From: Schizophyllum amplum
Lineage: Eukaryota > Basidiomycota > Agaricomycetes > Agaricales > Schizophyllaceae
DNA: 64,000 bases
Direction: 5' to 3'
Assembly: GCA_007026445.1 (NCBI GenBank)
Contig: VDMD01000049.1
Coordinates: 148,598-212,597 of the forward strand
This document shows positions 1 to 10,263 of the stretch, piece by piece (the stretch's first letter is position 1; each line of letters opens with the position of its first letter). Made by a program: the position numbers and the translations under genes. The notes under the pieces were generated by a model, which was not told the origin of the DNA, did not search any database, and saw only the letters and a program-made list of their open reading frames with translations.

Positions 1-1
1 G

Positions 2-3000
2 AGTACACCCTCCGTCTACTACCGGCAGATAGAGGAGACGAACTCGCCTCGCCTGCAGCTGCGGAGAGCTCTCGGGGCCCTACCGAGCTCAAGGGCCGTC
101 GCGTGGAACCACGATCCAGCGCGCGACCCCGAGCGCTACGTCAACGCGGGATTGAGCGATCTGGTCTCCATCTCGGACGGGATGGCCGACGCCTTCCCGG
201 CTCGCGAACCTGAAGACTCCCCTCCCCTCCTCTTTTACGAGGAGGGAGGTCGAAAGCGAAGTCTCCCGGCGCGTACGACCTTCGATAACCCGCTTGGCTA
301 CACTCCTATGGAAGACTTCGACCCGTGGAACGCGACCGTCGGCCAGGGAGGGGGAGGAGATCTTCCCCCGCGCGGCAGCGCCCCGGGCCCGGAACCGGCA
401 GGTCGAACTGGAGGATCGACGCGCCAGCCAAAGAAGGCCCCCAGACCGTCAGCTTACGGTATGTTCGCCTCGCAGTACCCAGAAGACGACCCCCCGTCAG
501 ACGAGGAGAACGAGTGGGGCCTCAAGGACGCGAAGCCGGTGCCTCCCCCGCGACGAGGTCGCGCCGGAGGAGGTGGAGGTGGTGAGCCCCCCGAGGGAGC
601 CGCGGCGCACGCTCTCCAGCCGCCGTATGGGACGACGATGCCATCCATCAACCCGATCCTCAAAGTCGAATCGCTCCCGACATGGGACGGCAATAAAGAG
701 ACGGCTCTGCATTACTTCTTCATGATCGTGGAGCTGGCCGGGATCGGGGGTTACATACCGGAGGCGCTAGGCGTTTGGCTGTGGTCCCGCTTCACGTCAA
801 ACTCTGATATTCAACATTGGTACATGACGCAGGGGGAGGAGCGCAAGGCCTACCTCAAGCGGAACTACGCCACCTTCATGGAGACCATCCAGAAGTACTA
901 TCTAGGACCGGCGTGGATCGAAGCGCTGGGTACGGAATTCCGTCTACAGTGCTTCCGTGATGTCAAAAACTCGCGAGAGAGTCCTTCTAAGTTCCTGTAC
1001 CGCCGGGTCATGTTCTCGCGCGCGCTGGGATTTGCGCGCGCCAATTCGATCCAGGAGGCGAAGCTGGTGATGAGCGTTGCTCCGCGAGCGTGGAAGCTCA
1101 TGCTCACGTTCACTACCGTTCGAAGCACCGACGAGCTCCTCGACCGAGTTATCGAGTTCGAGGAGGACCTCGTGCGAGCCTTCTACCGCGACAAGAAGCT
1201 GGAGGCGTCGCTCGAAGCTGCGGGCAAGCCCAGATCGGTTTGGCGCCCTACGCCCGCCGCGAAAGCGCAAGCTTTCGACGTCGAGCTCGACCCCGTCCAG
1301 GAAGACCGCGCTCCCGCCGATCCCGTCTCACTCACCATGGAAACGACAGCGCAAGGTGATCTCCTGGCGTCAGCCTACGCGGTAGCGGCGAGGCGCGCAG
1401 GGGAGCGGCCCAAGTCGTATCCCTTCCCGAAGGCGGACAATATCCACTCTCGAGGGAACAAGCCGCCGCCGGGGCCCTGCTTCGCTTGCGGCAGCTCGAA
1501 CCACTGGAATAAGGACTGCCCGCATTGGGACGAGTACGACAAGAAGCGCCGCGCGGAAGGCTTTAGCGCTGAGCTAGATGAGGCCTCGGAACTGGCTTAC
1601 CAGATGGCTTATGTCATGATCGTCCATCAGGGTTTTGACCGGGCATCTCTTCCCTCTGCTACGAGCGAGGACGCAGAGTATAAGTCCCAGGAAGTCGACG
1701 AGGGGGGAGTCGAGAGGGAGGTCTTGATCTCGGAAACGAGACCGTTCGCGGTGCGAGTGGAAGAGATCGAGGAGGAGTATTGGCATAACGGGGAGTGTCT
1801 GCCGGTCGACTCCTTGTACGACATCGAATATATCTATGACACATACGAGGAGGCTGACCGGCTGGAGAACCGAGGTGTAACGGAGGAAGTGAATCGAGTC
1901 GAAGCCAAACCTGCGGAAGAATTCAGCGAGGCGGAAGGGGGAGGCGATATTCCTCCTCCGCTCCCTCGGCCGTACGAGCCTCCGAAGATCAAGGTGACGC
2001 CACGGCGCAAAGCCCAGGACGCGTCCCGAGTCGGCACCTCAGTATTGAGCGTGCGCGGACGGCTGGGGTCGGACGCGAACGAAGAGATCGACCTACGCAT
2101 TGATTCCTGTGCCAGCATATCACTCATGGACGGAGGCCTGTACGACAAGCTAGTCAGCCCCCCGCCTATCACCAAGGGTGCTCCAATGCAACTGTGGCAG
2201 TTGACGCAGAAGAGCGCACCCATTCGAGGAGTGGTACGCTTACCGGTGCTGGTATATGCCGACGACGGTTCGGTCATCGAGGCTAACGTCAATGCGCATG
2301 TGGTCGACGGTATGACAGTCCCGATTTTGCTAGGAGAAGATTTTCAGCAGGCCTACGAAGTTTCGGTCTCACGCACGTTGGAGAAAGGAACCTGCGTGAC
2401 CTTTGGCGGAGCTGATCAGCATCCTATCACGGCCACGGGGGTGACCCGTACGAAGGACTTCGACAACGTCTCCAAGTCATACGTGGGGGAGCTGCCCGTT
2501 CCTCGCTTCGCGCAAAGGGGGCAGAATCGCCGGGTAAAGCGTCGGCGACGGGCGGTAAGGGAACGCGCGGAGGCAGCTGACTCCATGGTACGCGCCGTCC
2601 GGGATGTACGTTTGGCGCCACACTCGGGAGCTAACGTGGAGGTGACCGGGCCTTTCGACGTCGAAGGCGAATGGATCGTCGAGAAACTCCTTTTGTCCTC
2701 GGACGACGACAAATTCCTGGCCGTCCCGAACACGATCATCTCGTCCAGCTGCCCTAGGATTCCGCTAGCAAATCCCTCCGACTCCCCTCGCATGATCCGA
2801 AGAGGGGAGGTGATCGGGCGAGTACAGAGAGCCGACAAGTTCTTCGACAAACCCGGCACGGCAGAGGAGTTGAGCAAGTTCGAGAAGTATGCCTCGCTAG
2901 TGGGTGACCTATGCCGCGAGAGAGCGAAGAGGGAAGAGGACGTCGCCTCGGAGGAGGAAAGGAAGCCAACAGGAGGCGCGCGGCGATCTGGTCGAAGTCG

Positions 3001-6000
3001 CTCTTCTACACGGATGCCAGACGCGGCCAATTACGGCGCGTGGGCTGCTGGACAGCGGCCGGCGAAATCACGTTTCCATATGCCGGATGCGCAGGGTTAC
3101 AGCTCCTGGGCGGACATAGCAGGGAAGCCGGAGGACAACAGCGAAACCATTGACGCGCAAGCCGACGGGCCAGGGGATAGCGAGTTCGGTCCCAAAACCG
3201 CCGAAATGCCTGATGTAGATCCAATTTCCAGCGCGCAGTTCAGAGACGCGCTGGACGTGGGAGCTCTGCCGGAATCCTTGAAGGAGCGGGCATGGCAGAT
3301 GCTGGAGAAACGGAAGGGCGCCTTCGGGTTGGACGGCCGGTTGGGTAACTACCCCGCCAAAGCCACGATCCGCACGCAGGAGGACCAACCCCCAATAGCG
3401 GTCCCTATGCACGGCGCCTCTCCTGCGAAGAGAGCGGTCATCGACGAGCAGATCGACAAATGGTTCGCTCAAGGTGTTATCGAACCGTCTATCAGCCCTT
3501 GGAGCGCGCCAGTGGTGATCGCTTACCGCAACGGAAAACCGCGTTTCTGCGTCGACTATCGTAAGTTGAATGCGGTGACGGTGGCTGACGAATTCCCCAT
3601 ACCTCGCCAATCGGAAATTCTGGCTTCCCTCTCGGGCGCGCAGGTCCTTTCGTCGCTCGATGCTCTGTCAGGCTTCACTCAACTAGAGCTCGATCCAAAG
3701 GACGTGGAGAAGACCGCCTTCCGGACACATCGAGGCTTGTATCAATTTCGACGGATGCCCTTTGGACTGAGGAACGGACCATCAATCTTCCAGAGGGTAA
3801 TGCAGTCGGTCTTGGCCCCTTACCTTTGGATGTTCGCTCTGGTATATATCGACGACATCGTTGTTTACTCGAAGTCGTTCGAAGACCACCTGGAGCATCT
3901 CGACAAGGTCCTAGAGGCGATCGAGCGAGCTGGGATCACTCTCTCGCCGTCGAAATGTCACCTGTTCTATGACTCTATTATCCTCCTAGGCCACAAAGTG
4001 TCGCGCTTGGGGCTATCCACGCACCTGGAGAAAGTCAAGGCCGTCTTGGAGCTAGCACGGCCGAAGTCGAAGTCCGACCTACAGGCTTTTCTGGGGATGA
4101 CCGTATACTTCAGTTCGTTCATCCCCTATTATGCCGACGTCTGCTCACCCTTGCACCGCCTCCTGCGGAAGGACGTCCCTTGGGAATGGGGGGCCGAGGA
4201 AGAGTACGCCTTCCTACAGGCAAAGACGGCTCTGCAACGCGCTCCCGTCCTAGGGCACCCACAGGAAAAACAACCCTACCGGCTCTACACAGACGCGTCC
4301 GACTATGCGCTTGGCTGTGCGTTGCAGCAAGTCCAGGCCATCAAGATCAAGGACTTGAAGGGGACAAAGCTCTACGAGAAGCTGCGGGACGCTCACTCCA
4401 GTGGCCGGCCACCGCCGAGGTTAGTCACGAAGCTGTCCGACAAAATCCAGGACGCCAAGGTGGCCGAGACTTGGGCGCCTGACTTCGAGGACACCGAGGT
4501 ATACGTGGAGCGGGTCATCGCATATTGGTCTCGGTCGTTTAAGGGCGCCGAGACTCGGTACAGCACGACGGAACGAGAGGCGCTCGCCGCAAAAGAAGCT
4601 CTGGTAAAATTTCAGCCGTACATCGAAGGGGAGCAAATTCTGCTGGTGACGGACCATAGTGCTCTGCAGTGGGCGCGCACTTACGAGAGCAGCAACCGGC
4701 GCCTCGCTTCCTGGGGCGCGGTCTTCTCCGCGTACGCACCAGGACTGGAAATCATCCACCGCCCCGGGCGCGTGCACTCCAACGTCGACCCCCTGAGCCG
4801 GATTCCCCGCGAACCCCCTCCAGCGTGCTCTCCTCCTGACGGGAGGGGCCCGGCGCTATCGACCGACGAAGCCACCGCACAGCTGAAGGAGGAGATGGCG
4901 GCCCGCGCGCCAGCGCCACGGGCGTTCGCGACGGCGCATCTGGTCGACTGCCTCGAGACCGTGCCGGAGGCGTATGCGTCTCTCACACGGGCAGCAGCTA
5001 GCCGCCTAGCACGCGGGGGGGCAGCAGCAGGTGTGGAGCAGCAACAAGAAAGCGAGCAGGAGACAGGGCAGCAAGAGGAACACGCGCAAGGCGACAAGCT
5101 GGAGGGTAATGAGCGAGCGGAAAACGAGGCCGAAGAGGACTTCGTACCCTCTCAGAGGGAGATCGCAGATGAGGAGAAGGAAGACCGTCTCGACTTCACC
5201 CCCGCTCCCGGTTACGAAGGTGTCTTCAACCGGCCCCCAGCGATCCTCCTGCACCTTAGCCCGGAGGAGACAGAGGCATTTGTGACGGCGTATCAGGAGG
5301 ACCCGTACTGGGCAACTCGTTGGAACGAAGCCTGCACGCACTCGTCAGCTTGGGTGCCAGGACGGCGGTTCTACAAGTCGGCGGACGGCCTTCTATTCTT
5401 TCTCGATGCAGACTATCTACCGCGCCTATGCGTGCCGAAGGCGAGGATCCCCCACATCTTGCAGATAGCGCATGAAGAGCCAATGGAAGGGGCTCATCCC
5501 GGGCCGGCAAAGCTGTGGTCGCGTCTACATTCGCGTTTCTACTGGCGACGAATGCGGCAGAGCGTAGAGGCGTTCTGTCGGTCGTGCGACATCTGCCAGA
5601 AGGTCAAGCTGGAGAACTTCACGCGCTACGGTACTCTCATACCAAACCCGATCCCCCTGGCGCCGTACGATTCCATTGCGATGGATTTCATCGTGGACCT
5701 GCCGGAGTCCAACGGGTTCACCGCCATCTTAGTTGTGGTCGACCGGCTGACAAAACACGCACAGTTCATTCCTACGCAGACGAAGGTCGACAAGAAGGGG
5801 GTTGCGGAGCTCTTTGTCAAGAACGTAGCGACGCGGTATGGCCTCCCATCGAGCATCATAGCGGACAGAGACCCTAGATGGGTTTCTGGGTTCTGGCAGG
5901 AAGTGGCGAGGGAACTCCAGACGAAGCTGATGCTCTCGTCGTCGCATCACCCTCAGCACGACGGGCAAACCGAGGTCCTCAACCGGCAACTCGAGACGAC

Positions 6001-6763
6001 GCTGCGGGCGTACGTGGCTAGCGATACCAAAGGCTGGTCGTCAATCCTACACCTGCTCGAATTCGCGTATAATGCGGCGACTCACAACACGACTGGGGAA
6101 GCCCCTTTCAAGCTGCTTCTAGGGCGGGTTCCCCGCTCCCCCATGGACACGCTGTACCAAGCGGGAGAGTCACGGGACGAAGGGCGCCGGGACCGGGACC
6201 TCGAGACCTTCCTGCAGAAACTGAAGGTATCCAGGGAGGCGGCCCGGGACGCTATTGCGGCCGCCCAGGACGAACAGGCGAAGGCGTACAACAAAGGGCG
6301 TCGCCCGGCTCCGGACTTCAAGGAGGGCGACAAGGTGCTGGTCAATCCGCACTCGCTCCAATGGGTGGAAGCAAAGAACAAACCCAAACTCAAGCAGCGC
6401 TGGATCGGCCCCTTCGAAGTCGCGCAGAAGATCAATCCAAACGTCTATCGGCTACGGATGAGCGATAAATACCCGGGAATCCCCGTCATTAACGTGCAAC
6501 ACTTGAAGAGGTACCGGGACGACTCTACGAAGGGCGCGGTGGAGCGAGCGACTCTGCCTGAGACGCGGGGCGATAAGATCGAATCGGATGAGTACGAAGT
6601 GGAGGAGATAATCGAGCATCGATGGGATAAGAGGAGGCGTCAGAGGATGTACCGGGTGCGGTGGGTAGGCTACGGGCCGTTCTACGACACCTGGCAGACG
6701 CAGAGGGACTTGCGCAACGCGCACAAGGTCCTCACGGAGTATAAGAAGAACAAGGGCCTCTAG
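2..6763 (+). CDS. Ty3/Gypsy gag-pol polyprotein with chromodomain (5' partial)
   Basis: The frame is open to the left window edge, so the true start is upstream; the first ATG inside is at 182. Counting from base 152, visible domains are: a Gag CCHC knuckle near residues 443-457 (CFACGSSNHWNKDCP), an aspartic protease around residue 650 with a DSCAS active-site segment instead of the usual DSG/DTG, reverse transcriptase with FCVDYRKLN (about 1131) and catalytic YIDD (about 1231), RNase H starting near TDAS (1379), an integrase zinc finger H-H-C-C (about 1773-1815), a DDE core ending in DGQTEV, and a C-terminal chromodomain (about 2147-2190, VRWVGYGPFYDTW). It copies element RNA into DNA and inserts it; the chromodomain probably steers integration to marked chromatin. 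Gag and Pol are one frame with no stop or shift. All catalytic motifs I can find are intact, so the element may be young. Confidence 0.93.
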   Translation, partial: STPSVYYRQIEETNSPRLQLRRALGALPSSRAVAWNHDPARDPERYVNAGLSDLVSISDGMADAFPAREPEDSPPLLFYEEGGRKRSLPARTTFDNPLGYTPMEDFDPWNATVGQGGGGDLPPRGSAPGPEPAGRTGGSTRQPKKAPRPSAYGMFASQYPEDDPPSDEENEWGLKDAKPVPPPRRGRAGGGGGGEPPEGAAAHALQPPYGTTMPSINPILKVESLPTWDGNKETALHYFFMIVELAGIGGYIPEALGVWLWSRFTSNSDIQHWYMTQGEERKAYLKRNYATFMETIQKYYLGPAWIEALGTEFRLQCFRDVKNSRESPSKFLYRRVMFSRALGFARANSIQEAKLVMSVAPRAWKLMLTFTTVRSTDELLDRVIEFEEDLVRAFYRDKKLEASLEAAGKPRSVWRPTPAAKAQAFDVELDPVQEDRAPADPVSLTMETTAQGDLLASAYAVAARRAGERPKSYPFPKADNIHSRGNKPPPGPCFACGSSNHWNKDCPHWDEYDKKRRAEGFSAELDEASELAYQMAYVMIVHQGFDRASLPSATSEDAEYKSQEVDEGGVEREVLISETRPFAVRVEEIEEEYWHNGECLPVDSLYDIEYIYDTYEEADRLENRGVTEEVNRVEAKPAEEFSEAEGGGDIPPPLPRPYEPPKIKVTPRRKAQDASRVGTSVLSVRGRLGSDANEEIDLRIDSCASISLMDGGLYDKLVSPPPITKGAPMQLWQLTQKSAPIRGVVRLPVLVYADDGSVIEANVNAHVVDGMTVPILLGEDFQQAYEVSVSRTLEKGTCVTFGGADQHPITATGVTRTKDFDNVSKSYVGELPVPRFAQRGQNRRVKRRRRAVRERAEAADSMVRAVRDVRLAPHSGANVEVTGPFDVEGEWIVEKLLLSSDDDKFLAVPNTIISSSCPRIPLANPSDSPRMIRRGEVIGRVQRADKFFDKPGTAEELSKFEKYASLVGDLCRERAKREEDVASEEERKPTGGARRSGRSRSSTRMPDAANYGAWAAGQRPAKSRFHMPDAQGYSSWADIAGKPEDNSETIDAQADGPGDSEFGPKTAEMPDVDPISSAQFRDALDVGALPESLKERAWQMLEKRKGAFGLDGRLGNYPAKATIRTQEDQPPIAVPMHGASPAKRAVIDEQIDKWFAQGVIEPSISPWSAPVVIAYRNGKPRFCVDYRKLNAVTVADEFPIPRQSEILASLSGAQVLSSLDALSGFTQLELDPKDVEKTAFRTHRGLYQFRRMPFGLRNGPSIFQRVMQSVLAPYLWMFALVYIDDIVVYSKSFEDHLEHLDKVLEAIERAGITLSPSKCHLFYDSIILLGHKVSRLGLSTHLEKVKAVLELARPKSKSDLQAFLGMTVYFSSFIPYYADVCSPLHRLLRKDVPWEWGAEEEYAFLQAKTALQRAPVLGHPQEKQPYRLYTDASDYALGCALQQVQAIKIKDLKGTKLYEKLRDAHSSGRPPPRLVTKLSDKIQDAKVAETWAPDFEDTEVYVERVIAYWSRSFKGAETRYSTTEREALAAKEALVKFQPYIEGEQILLVTDHSALQWARTYESSNRRLASWGAVFSAYAPGLEIIHRPGRVHSNVDPLSRIPREPPPACSPPDGRGPALSTDEATAQLKEEMAARAPAPRAFATAHLVDCLETVPEAYASLTRAAASRLARGGAAAGVEQQQESEQETGQQEEHAQGDKLEGNERAENEAEEDFVPSQREIADEEKEDRLDFTPAPGYEGVFNRPPAILLHLSPEETEAFVTAYQEDPYWATRWNEACTHSSAWVPGRRFYKSADGLLFFLDADYLPRLCVPKARIPHILQIAHEEPMEGAHPGPAKLWSRLHSRFYWRRMRQSVEAFCRSCDICQKVKLENFTRYGTLIPNPIPLAPYDSIAMDFIVDLPESNGFTAILVVVDRLTKHAQFIPTQTKVDKKGVAELFVKNVATRYGLPSSIIADRDPRWVSGFWQEVARELQTKLMLSSSHHPQHDGQTEVLNRQLETTLRAYVASDTKGWSSILHLLEFAYNAATHNTTGEAPFKLLLGRVPRSPMDTLYQAGESRDEGRRDRDLETFLQKLKVSREAARDAIAAAQDEQAKAYNKGRRPAPDFKEGDKVLVNPHSLQWVEAKNKPKLKQRWIGPFEVAQKINPNVYRLRMSDKYPGIPVINVQHLKRYRDDSTKGAVERATLPETRGDKIESDEYEVEEIIEHRWDKRRRQRMYRVRWVGYGPFYDTWQTQRDLRNAHKVLTEYKKNKGL

Positions 6764-6976
6764 AACGGGCCGAACGGCCGGCGGCCGCATCCGGTTGATG
6801 CCCGCCCTGATACCCGACTGATATCGATCTTTTCATCTTTTTCCACTGACCCTCGTCCTTTCCTCTCTCCTTCTTCATCTTTTCTTTCTCACTCGACGCG
6901 CAGACAGAACGGTATTCGACTGTTCTGCCGCCGAGTCCCGTCTGTGGAACGGTATTCGACTTCAGACGGGTCGAGG
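6764..6976. other. Spacer between pol and the second ORF, with repeated 10-mer
   Basis: A non-coding spacer. GGTATTCGAC occurs at 6911-6920 and 6951-6960, and a one-base variant (GGTATTCGGC) at 10191-10200 near the presumed 3' end of the element. CCCGTCTG (6937-6944) and CAGACGGG (6963-6970) flank the second copy and could pair as a small hairpin just before the first ATG of the next ORF. Function unknown. Confidence 0.45.
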
Positions 6977-9865
6977 ATGGTCTTCTTTCTCCTTCACCCC
7001 AAGCCGGCAGTCATCCCACGCGCCCAAACTCTCGAGATCGAGGAAGACGAGTTCTGGCTCACCCTCGGTGGAACTCTGCAAGACCTCGATTGCAGCCAGA
7101 GGACAGAACGCTGGCTCGCCCCCGACCTGCGCAGTCCCACCCGCGGCCCAGCTTGGTTAGGGCCGGGCCGATCGTGGACTCCGTACACGTCTGTGGAAGC
7201 TCCTCCCAGCCATCACGCCGATGCCCCTCTCTTCGAACCGCTTACGCGGGAACGGCTCATCCAGGACGGCTCAGAGTTCTATCTCGACCCCGATCTAGCC
7301 TTGGAGTTGCAGCGCGCAGCCACCACGTTCACGACGATCGCGGAGACCCTGCGAGCGACGGCTCCAGAGGCGTGTTTCCTGCGCGACTCTCACCCCATAC
7401 GCCCTCGTCCCTGTGATCCGTCATCCTTCTTCGTAGCGGAACCCTCGGAGGCCGACGTCCTACAGCGGGTCACGAGCGCGCGCGACGCCGCTATGGATCA
7501 GGTCGCATTCGTAGCGTGGTGGACGCTGTGCCTTCCGGGCTGGGAGAGACACCTGGACCGCGAGCAGATCAGCGCCATCCGCGTATGCTCGTTCCTACAC
7601 CGGAAGAAGAAGGGGTGCCTGGTAGATCTACTATTCGACTATTCGCAGGTCAATTTCGAGCTCTGGATCAACCACGGCGTCCCTGTCTACTACCTATGGA
7701 ACAAGGCGCTCAACGTCGACCCTCGTTTCTTCAGAGCCAACCCCGCATTCCTGGGGGATTACTTCGATGCTCGCGGCGACGGCGACTGGGACCAAGCCTT
7801 CCTCAACGACCGCTTCAATGAGTGGTTCCTGGAGCAGTGCAAGGAGCAGGACCTGGCCGACATCACCGACTTCGATAACTTCTTCCAGAGCCGTGAAGTT
7901 CGAAGTGCCGTCATCGACACTCCCGTCCGCACGTACGATGCCAGTCATACTTACGCGCTTCAAGCCTTCCAAGGGTGGCGGCCGTACATCTTACGCGACG
8001 AAATCCAGATCAATCGTCTCCTCGCCAACTACGAGATAATCGATCACGGAGGGATGTTCGGGTGTCGCATCACCATCCTGCGCTGGGCACCGCGCCGGAA
8101 GTACATGGGCTCCCCGGACGACGAAGGGTATACGGCCGATGACGGGAGGTGGGAGCTGGAGCCGCGGTTTCAGTCCAGCGTTTACGACAAGGCATCGGGA
8201 TGGATCAGCAACGACGTGCATATCACGAGGGAGCTCTTGAAGCTGGCGTACGCCCCCGCACCCGGCAGGACGTACTCCCCAAGCGGGGCGCTCAGCGAGA
8301 ATTCGCTCACGACTATGGCGGAGCGTCGGAAGTTCGAGGAGAGTATCGTCGAGGATTACGTGCGGGGCTGGCGTAGCATCCCCACGTTCCAGATACCGGA
8401 CCCCTTGGACCCTCGCTGGGGAGAGGGGACGGAGGAACCGTCGGGAGGGCAGCAGACCGGGACTAGCCCCGAGCGTACTTCACCGCTGTCGCTGTTGGAG
8501 AGGATGGGCATTCCGCCGATAGCGGAGCAGACAACGGACGAAGACGGAGCTTTGGGTGCGCCGCACAGCAACCTCACTTTAGCTGAACGACTCTCCAGCC
8601 CGCCGCGCGAGCAATGGCGTGCTCGCCGGCGCCACGAGCGTCACTCCTTCACGGGGCGCTCAACGCCTTCAGACGCAGGTACGATCCCGCGCACCCCCGA
8701 CTTGCCTGTCTTCGCAGTGGACCTGGCGCTGAGGGGTCGCGAGCGTCACCGCGGGACCGAACGACGTAGCCAGTCTCCCCTCGGTGTGACTCGCGCGGCC
8801 GACCCTCGCAACAAGTCGCTGACCCCGTATCACCGAGGCCATCGCGAATTCCAGCCCTTGTTCGCGAATCTCCAGCAGCACCTCAAGATCCTAGGCCGGG
8901 CCATCCTCGATTCGAGTGTTCATCCACTGGCACCGCTGCGTAGGATTGCCCCCTACTGGGACCGGGACTTCCTCGAGAGAGGCTTGGTGGCGCTGCCCGA
9001 GCCGCTGGATCAGCTGCGCGTGTTTCTTCTTCCGAGGCTGTTCCCCGAGCTCGACTCCCCCGTCAAAGTACTGAATCGTATGCTCGAAGGCGGGATGAGA
9101 GTCATCTTCTTGACGCCACGCGACCCCATCCCTCGCCTCTCCATCGACGAGAAAGCGCAGTCGCCCTCGGAGAACAGTTTCGCGGCGGTGCTAACGGGCA
9201 AAGGAGGAGCGGAGCTCTACCGCGCGTGGCTGGCCCTCCTCCAGGGCCTTTGGGAACGCACCCACCTCATCGCCTATCTCACAGAGGGAGGTGTGATCGC
9301 ATACGTCGTGCGTCGTTTCGCGCCGCCGGGCTTACTCATCAAACGGGTTGGGTGCGGCGTGAGTCTGCAGAACCGCGCACTGACCCGCAACACCGATACG
9401 GCCCCGGACGGCAACATCGTCGTGAAGGACGTCATGAGCGAGGAGGAACGGCAGCTTCTGGGCGGCATGGTCGCGGGCGCAACCGGCGAGAGCCAGCCCC
9501 GCTGGATACTCCCGCCGCAGAGCATCTTCGACGGTGACGAATGCGACTGCTGGAATCTCGGCTCGGGCGAGTGGGGTCAGCTGGAGGAGGACTACCTGGA
9601 CGACATCCTCGAGCAGTGGGCCAATGGCAAGGGGGTGGCAAAGACGCGCTCTGAGTGGGTCAGCCATGCTCGTCAGCGCCGTCGGCGGCTCGTCAAGCAG
9701 GACGTCCTCCTTGTGCGCGATTCCATCAACTTCCCGGACCGCACAAGGGCTCGCGGCTGGATGGAACTCTTGCAACCCATGTACGACGGACTTCCTTTGA
9801 ACATTCGCGCGGTCAGCGGGCTGCACTCGTCGGCTGACCCTGCAACCGTGGTGCGCTTCAAGTAG
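6977..9865 (+). CDS. Second long ORF of the Gypsy element, unknown function
   Basis: Starts at the first ATG of the frame (MVFFLLHPKPAV) and encodes about 962 residues without introns. It follows pol by 213 nt on the same strand. I see no signal peptide, convincing transmembrane segment, zinc knuckle, protease or polymerase motif, so nothing supports an envelope protein. The N-terminal half is rich in W, F and Y and includes a stretch reading VDLLFDYSQVNFELWI then VPVYYLW near residue 240; the middle (about 500-620) is S/P/R-rich and probably disordered; the C-terminal third is again globular-looking. Position and strand suggest an accessory protein or captured host gene carried by the element. 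Unbroken length argues for recent selection or recent insertion. Confidence 0.7.
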   Translation: MVFFLLHPKPAVIPRAQTLEIEEDEFWLTLGGTLQDLDCSQRTERWLAPDLRSPTRGPAWLGPGRSWTPYTSVEAPPSHHADAPLFEPLTRERLIQDGSEFYLDPDLALELQRAATTFTTIAETLRATAPEACFLRDSHPIRPRPCDPSSFFVAEPSEADVLQRVTSARDAAMDQVAFVAWWTLCLPGWERHLDREQISAIRVCSFLHRKKKGCLVDLLFDYSQVNFELWINHGVPVYYLWNKALNVDPRFFRANPAFLGDYFDARGDGDWDQAFLNDRFNEWFLEQCKEQDLADITDFDNFFQSREVRSAVIDTPVRTYDASHTYALQAFQGWRPYILRDEIQINRLLANYEIIDHGGMFGCRITILRWAPRRKYMGSPDDEGYTADDGRWELEPRFQSSVYDKASGWISNDVHITRELLKLAYAPAPGRTYSPSGALSENSLTTMAERRKFEESIVEDYVRGWRSIPTFQIPDPLDPRWGEGTEEPSGGQQTGTSPERTSPLSLLERMGIPPIAEQTTDEDGALGAPHSNLTLAERLSSPPREQWRARRRHERHSFTGRSTPSDAGTIPRTPDLPVFAVDLALRGRERHRGTERRSQSPLGVTRAADPRNKSLTPYHRGHREFQPLFANLQQHLKILGRAILDSSVHPLAPLRRIAPYWDRDFLERGLVALPEPLDQLRVFLLPRLFPELDSPVKVLNRMLEGGMRVIFLTPRDPIPRLSIDEKAQSPSENSFAAVLTGKGGAELYRAWLALLQGLWERTHLIAYLTEGGVIAYVVRRFAPPGLLIKRVGCGVSLQNRALTRNTDTAPDGNIVVKDVMSEEERQLLGGMVAGATGESQPRWILPPQSIFDGDECDCWNLGSGEWGQLEEDYLDDILEQWANGKGVAKTRSEWVSHARQRRRRLVKQDVLLVRDSINFPDRTRARGWMELLQPMYDGLPLNIRAVSGLHSSADPATVVRFK

Positions 9866-10263
9866 AGGGAGGCAAGCGAGGAGTGGGGGGCTTTGTGGGG
9901 ATCCCATGGTGGACTCCTCGCTCGCTCCCCGGAGTGAGGGCGGTGCTAGGTTAGGGGGGTATACCTTTTCTTTTGTCTCACGTATCTCTGGACCCGTATC
10001 ATCTATGCGCCACCCCTTAGACGGGTGGCAGTATGTACTCGTGTTTGGTCGTAGTTTCCGCGCGGCGCCCTGACGGGCGCCGCGTGCTCAATATCATCAT
10101 CTTTTCACTCCATCCAACAGCCTCTCGTCGCATACGCGCCGAGTCGGGCTAGCGAGGAGTAGGGATCTCTGAGAATATAAGACTAAGCACGGTATTCGGC
10201 TTGTCTGAGCGTGTCAGCCACGGAATTCGGGCAAAGCACGTTCTATTCTCAAGGAGAACTACT
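9866..10263. other. Non-coding tail of element 1, possible 3' LTR
   Basis: No gene seen. Contains a G-rich segment at 9886-9897, a second (TTAGGGGGG) ending near 9958, an AATATAA-like A/T-rich spot near 10174, and the third copy of the GGTATTCG 10-mer at 10191. These fit a polypurine tract followed by an LTR, but the other LTR is outside the window. Confidence 0.35.

Larger units (their letters stand above)
1..10263 (+). mobile_element. Ty3/Gypsy chromovirus-type LTR retrotransposon, 5' end outside window
   Basis: The block holds a gag-pol-chromodomain reading frame (to 6763), a 213-nt spacer, a second long same-strand frame (6977-9865) and a non-coding tail. The 5' LTR and start of gag lie left of the window, so the 3' LTR cannot be confirmed by comparison. 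The most likely place for it is 9866-10263, which has G-rich purine tracts near 9886-9897 and 9950-9958, but I could not fix its borders. The right limit is inferred from where the next, opposite-strand gene ends. Confidence 0.75.
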
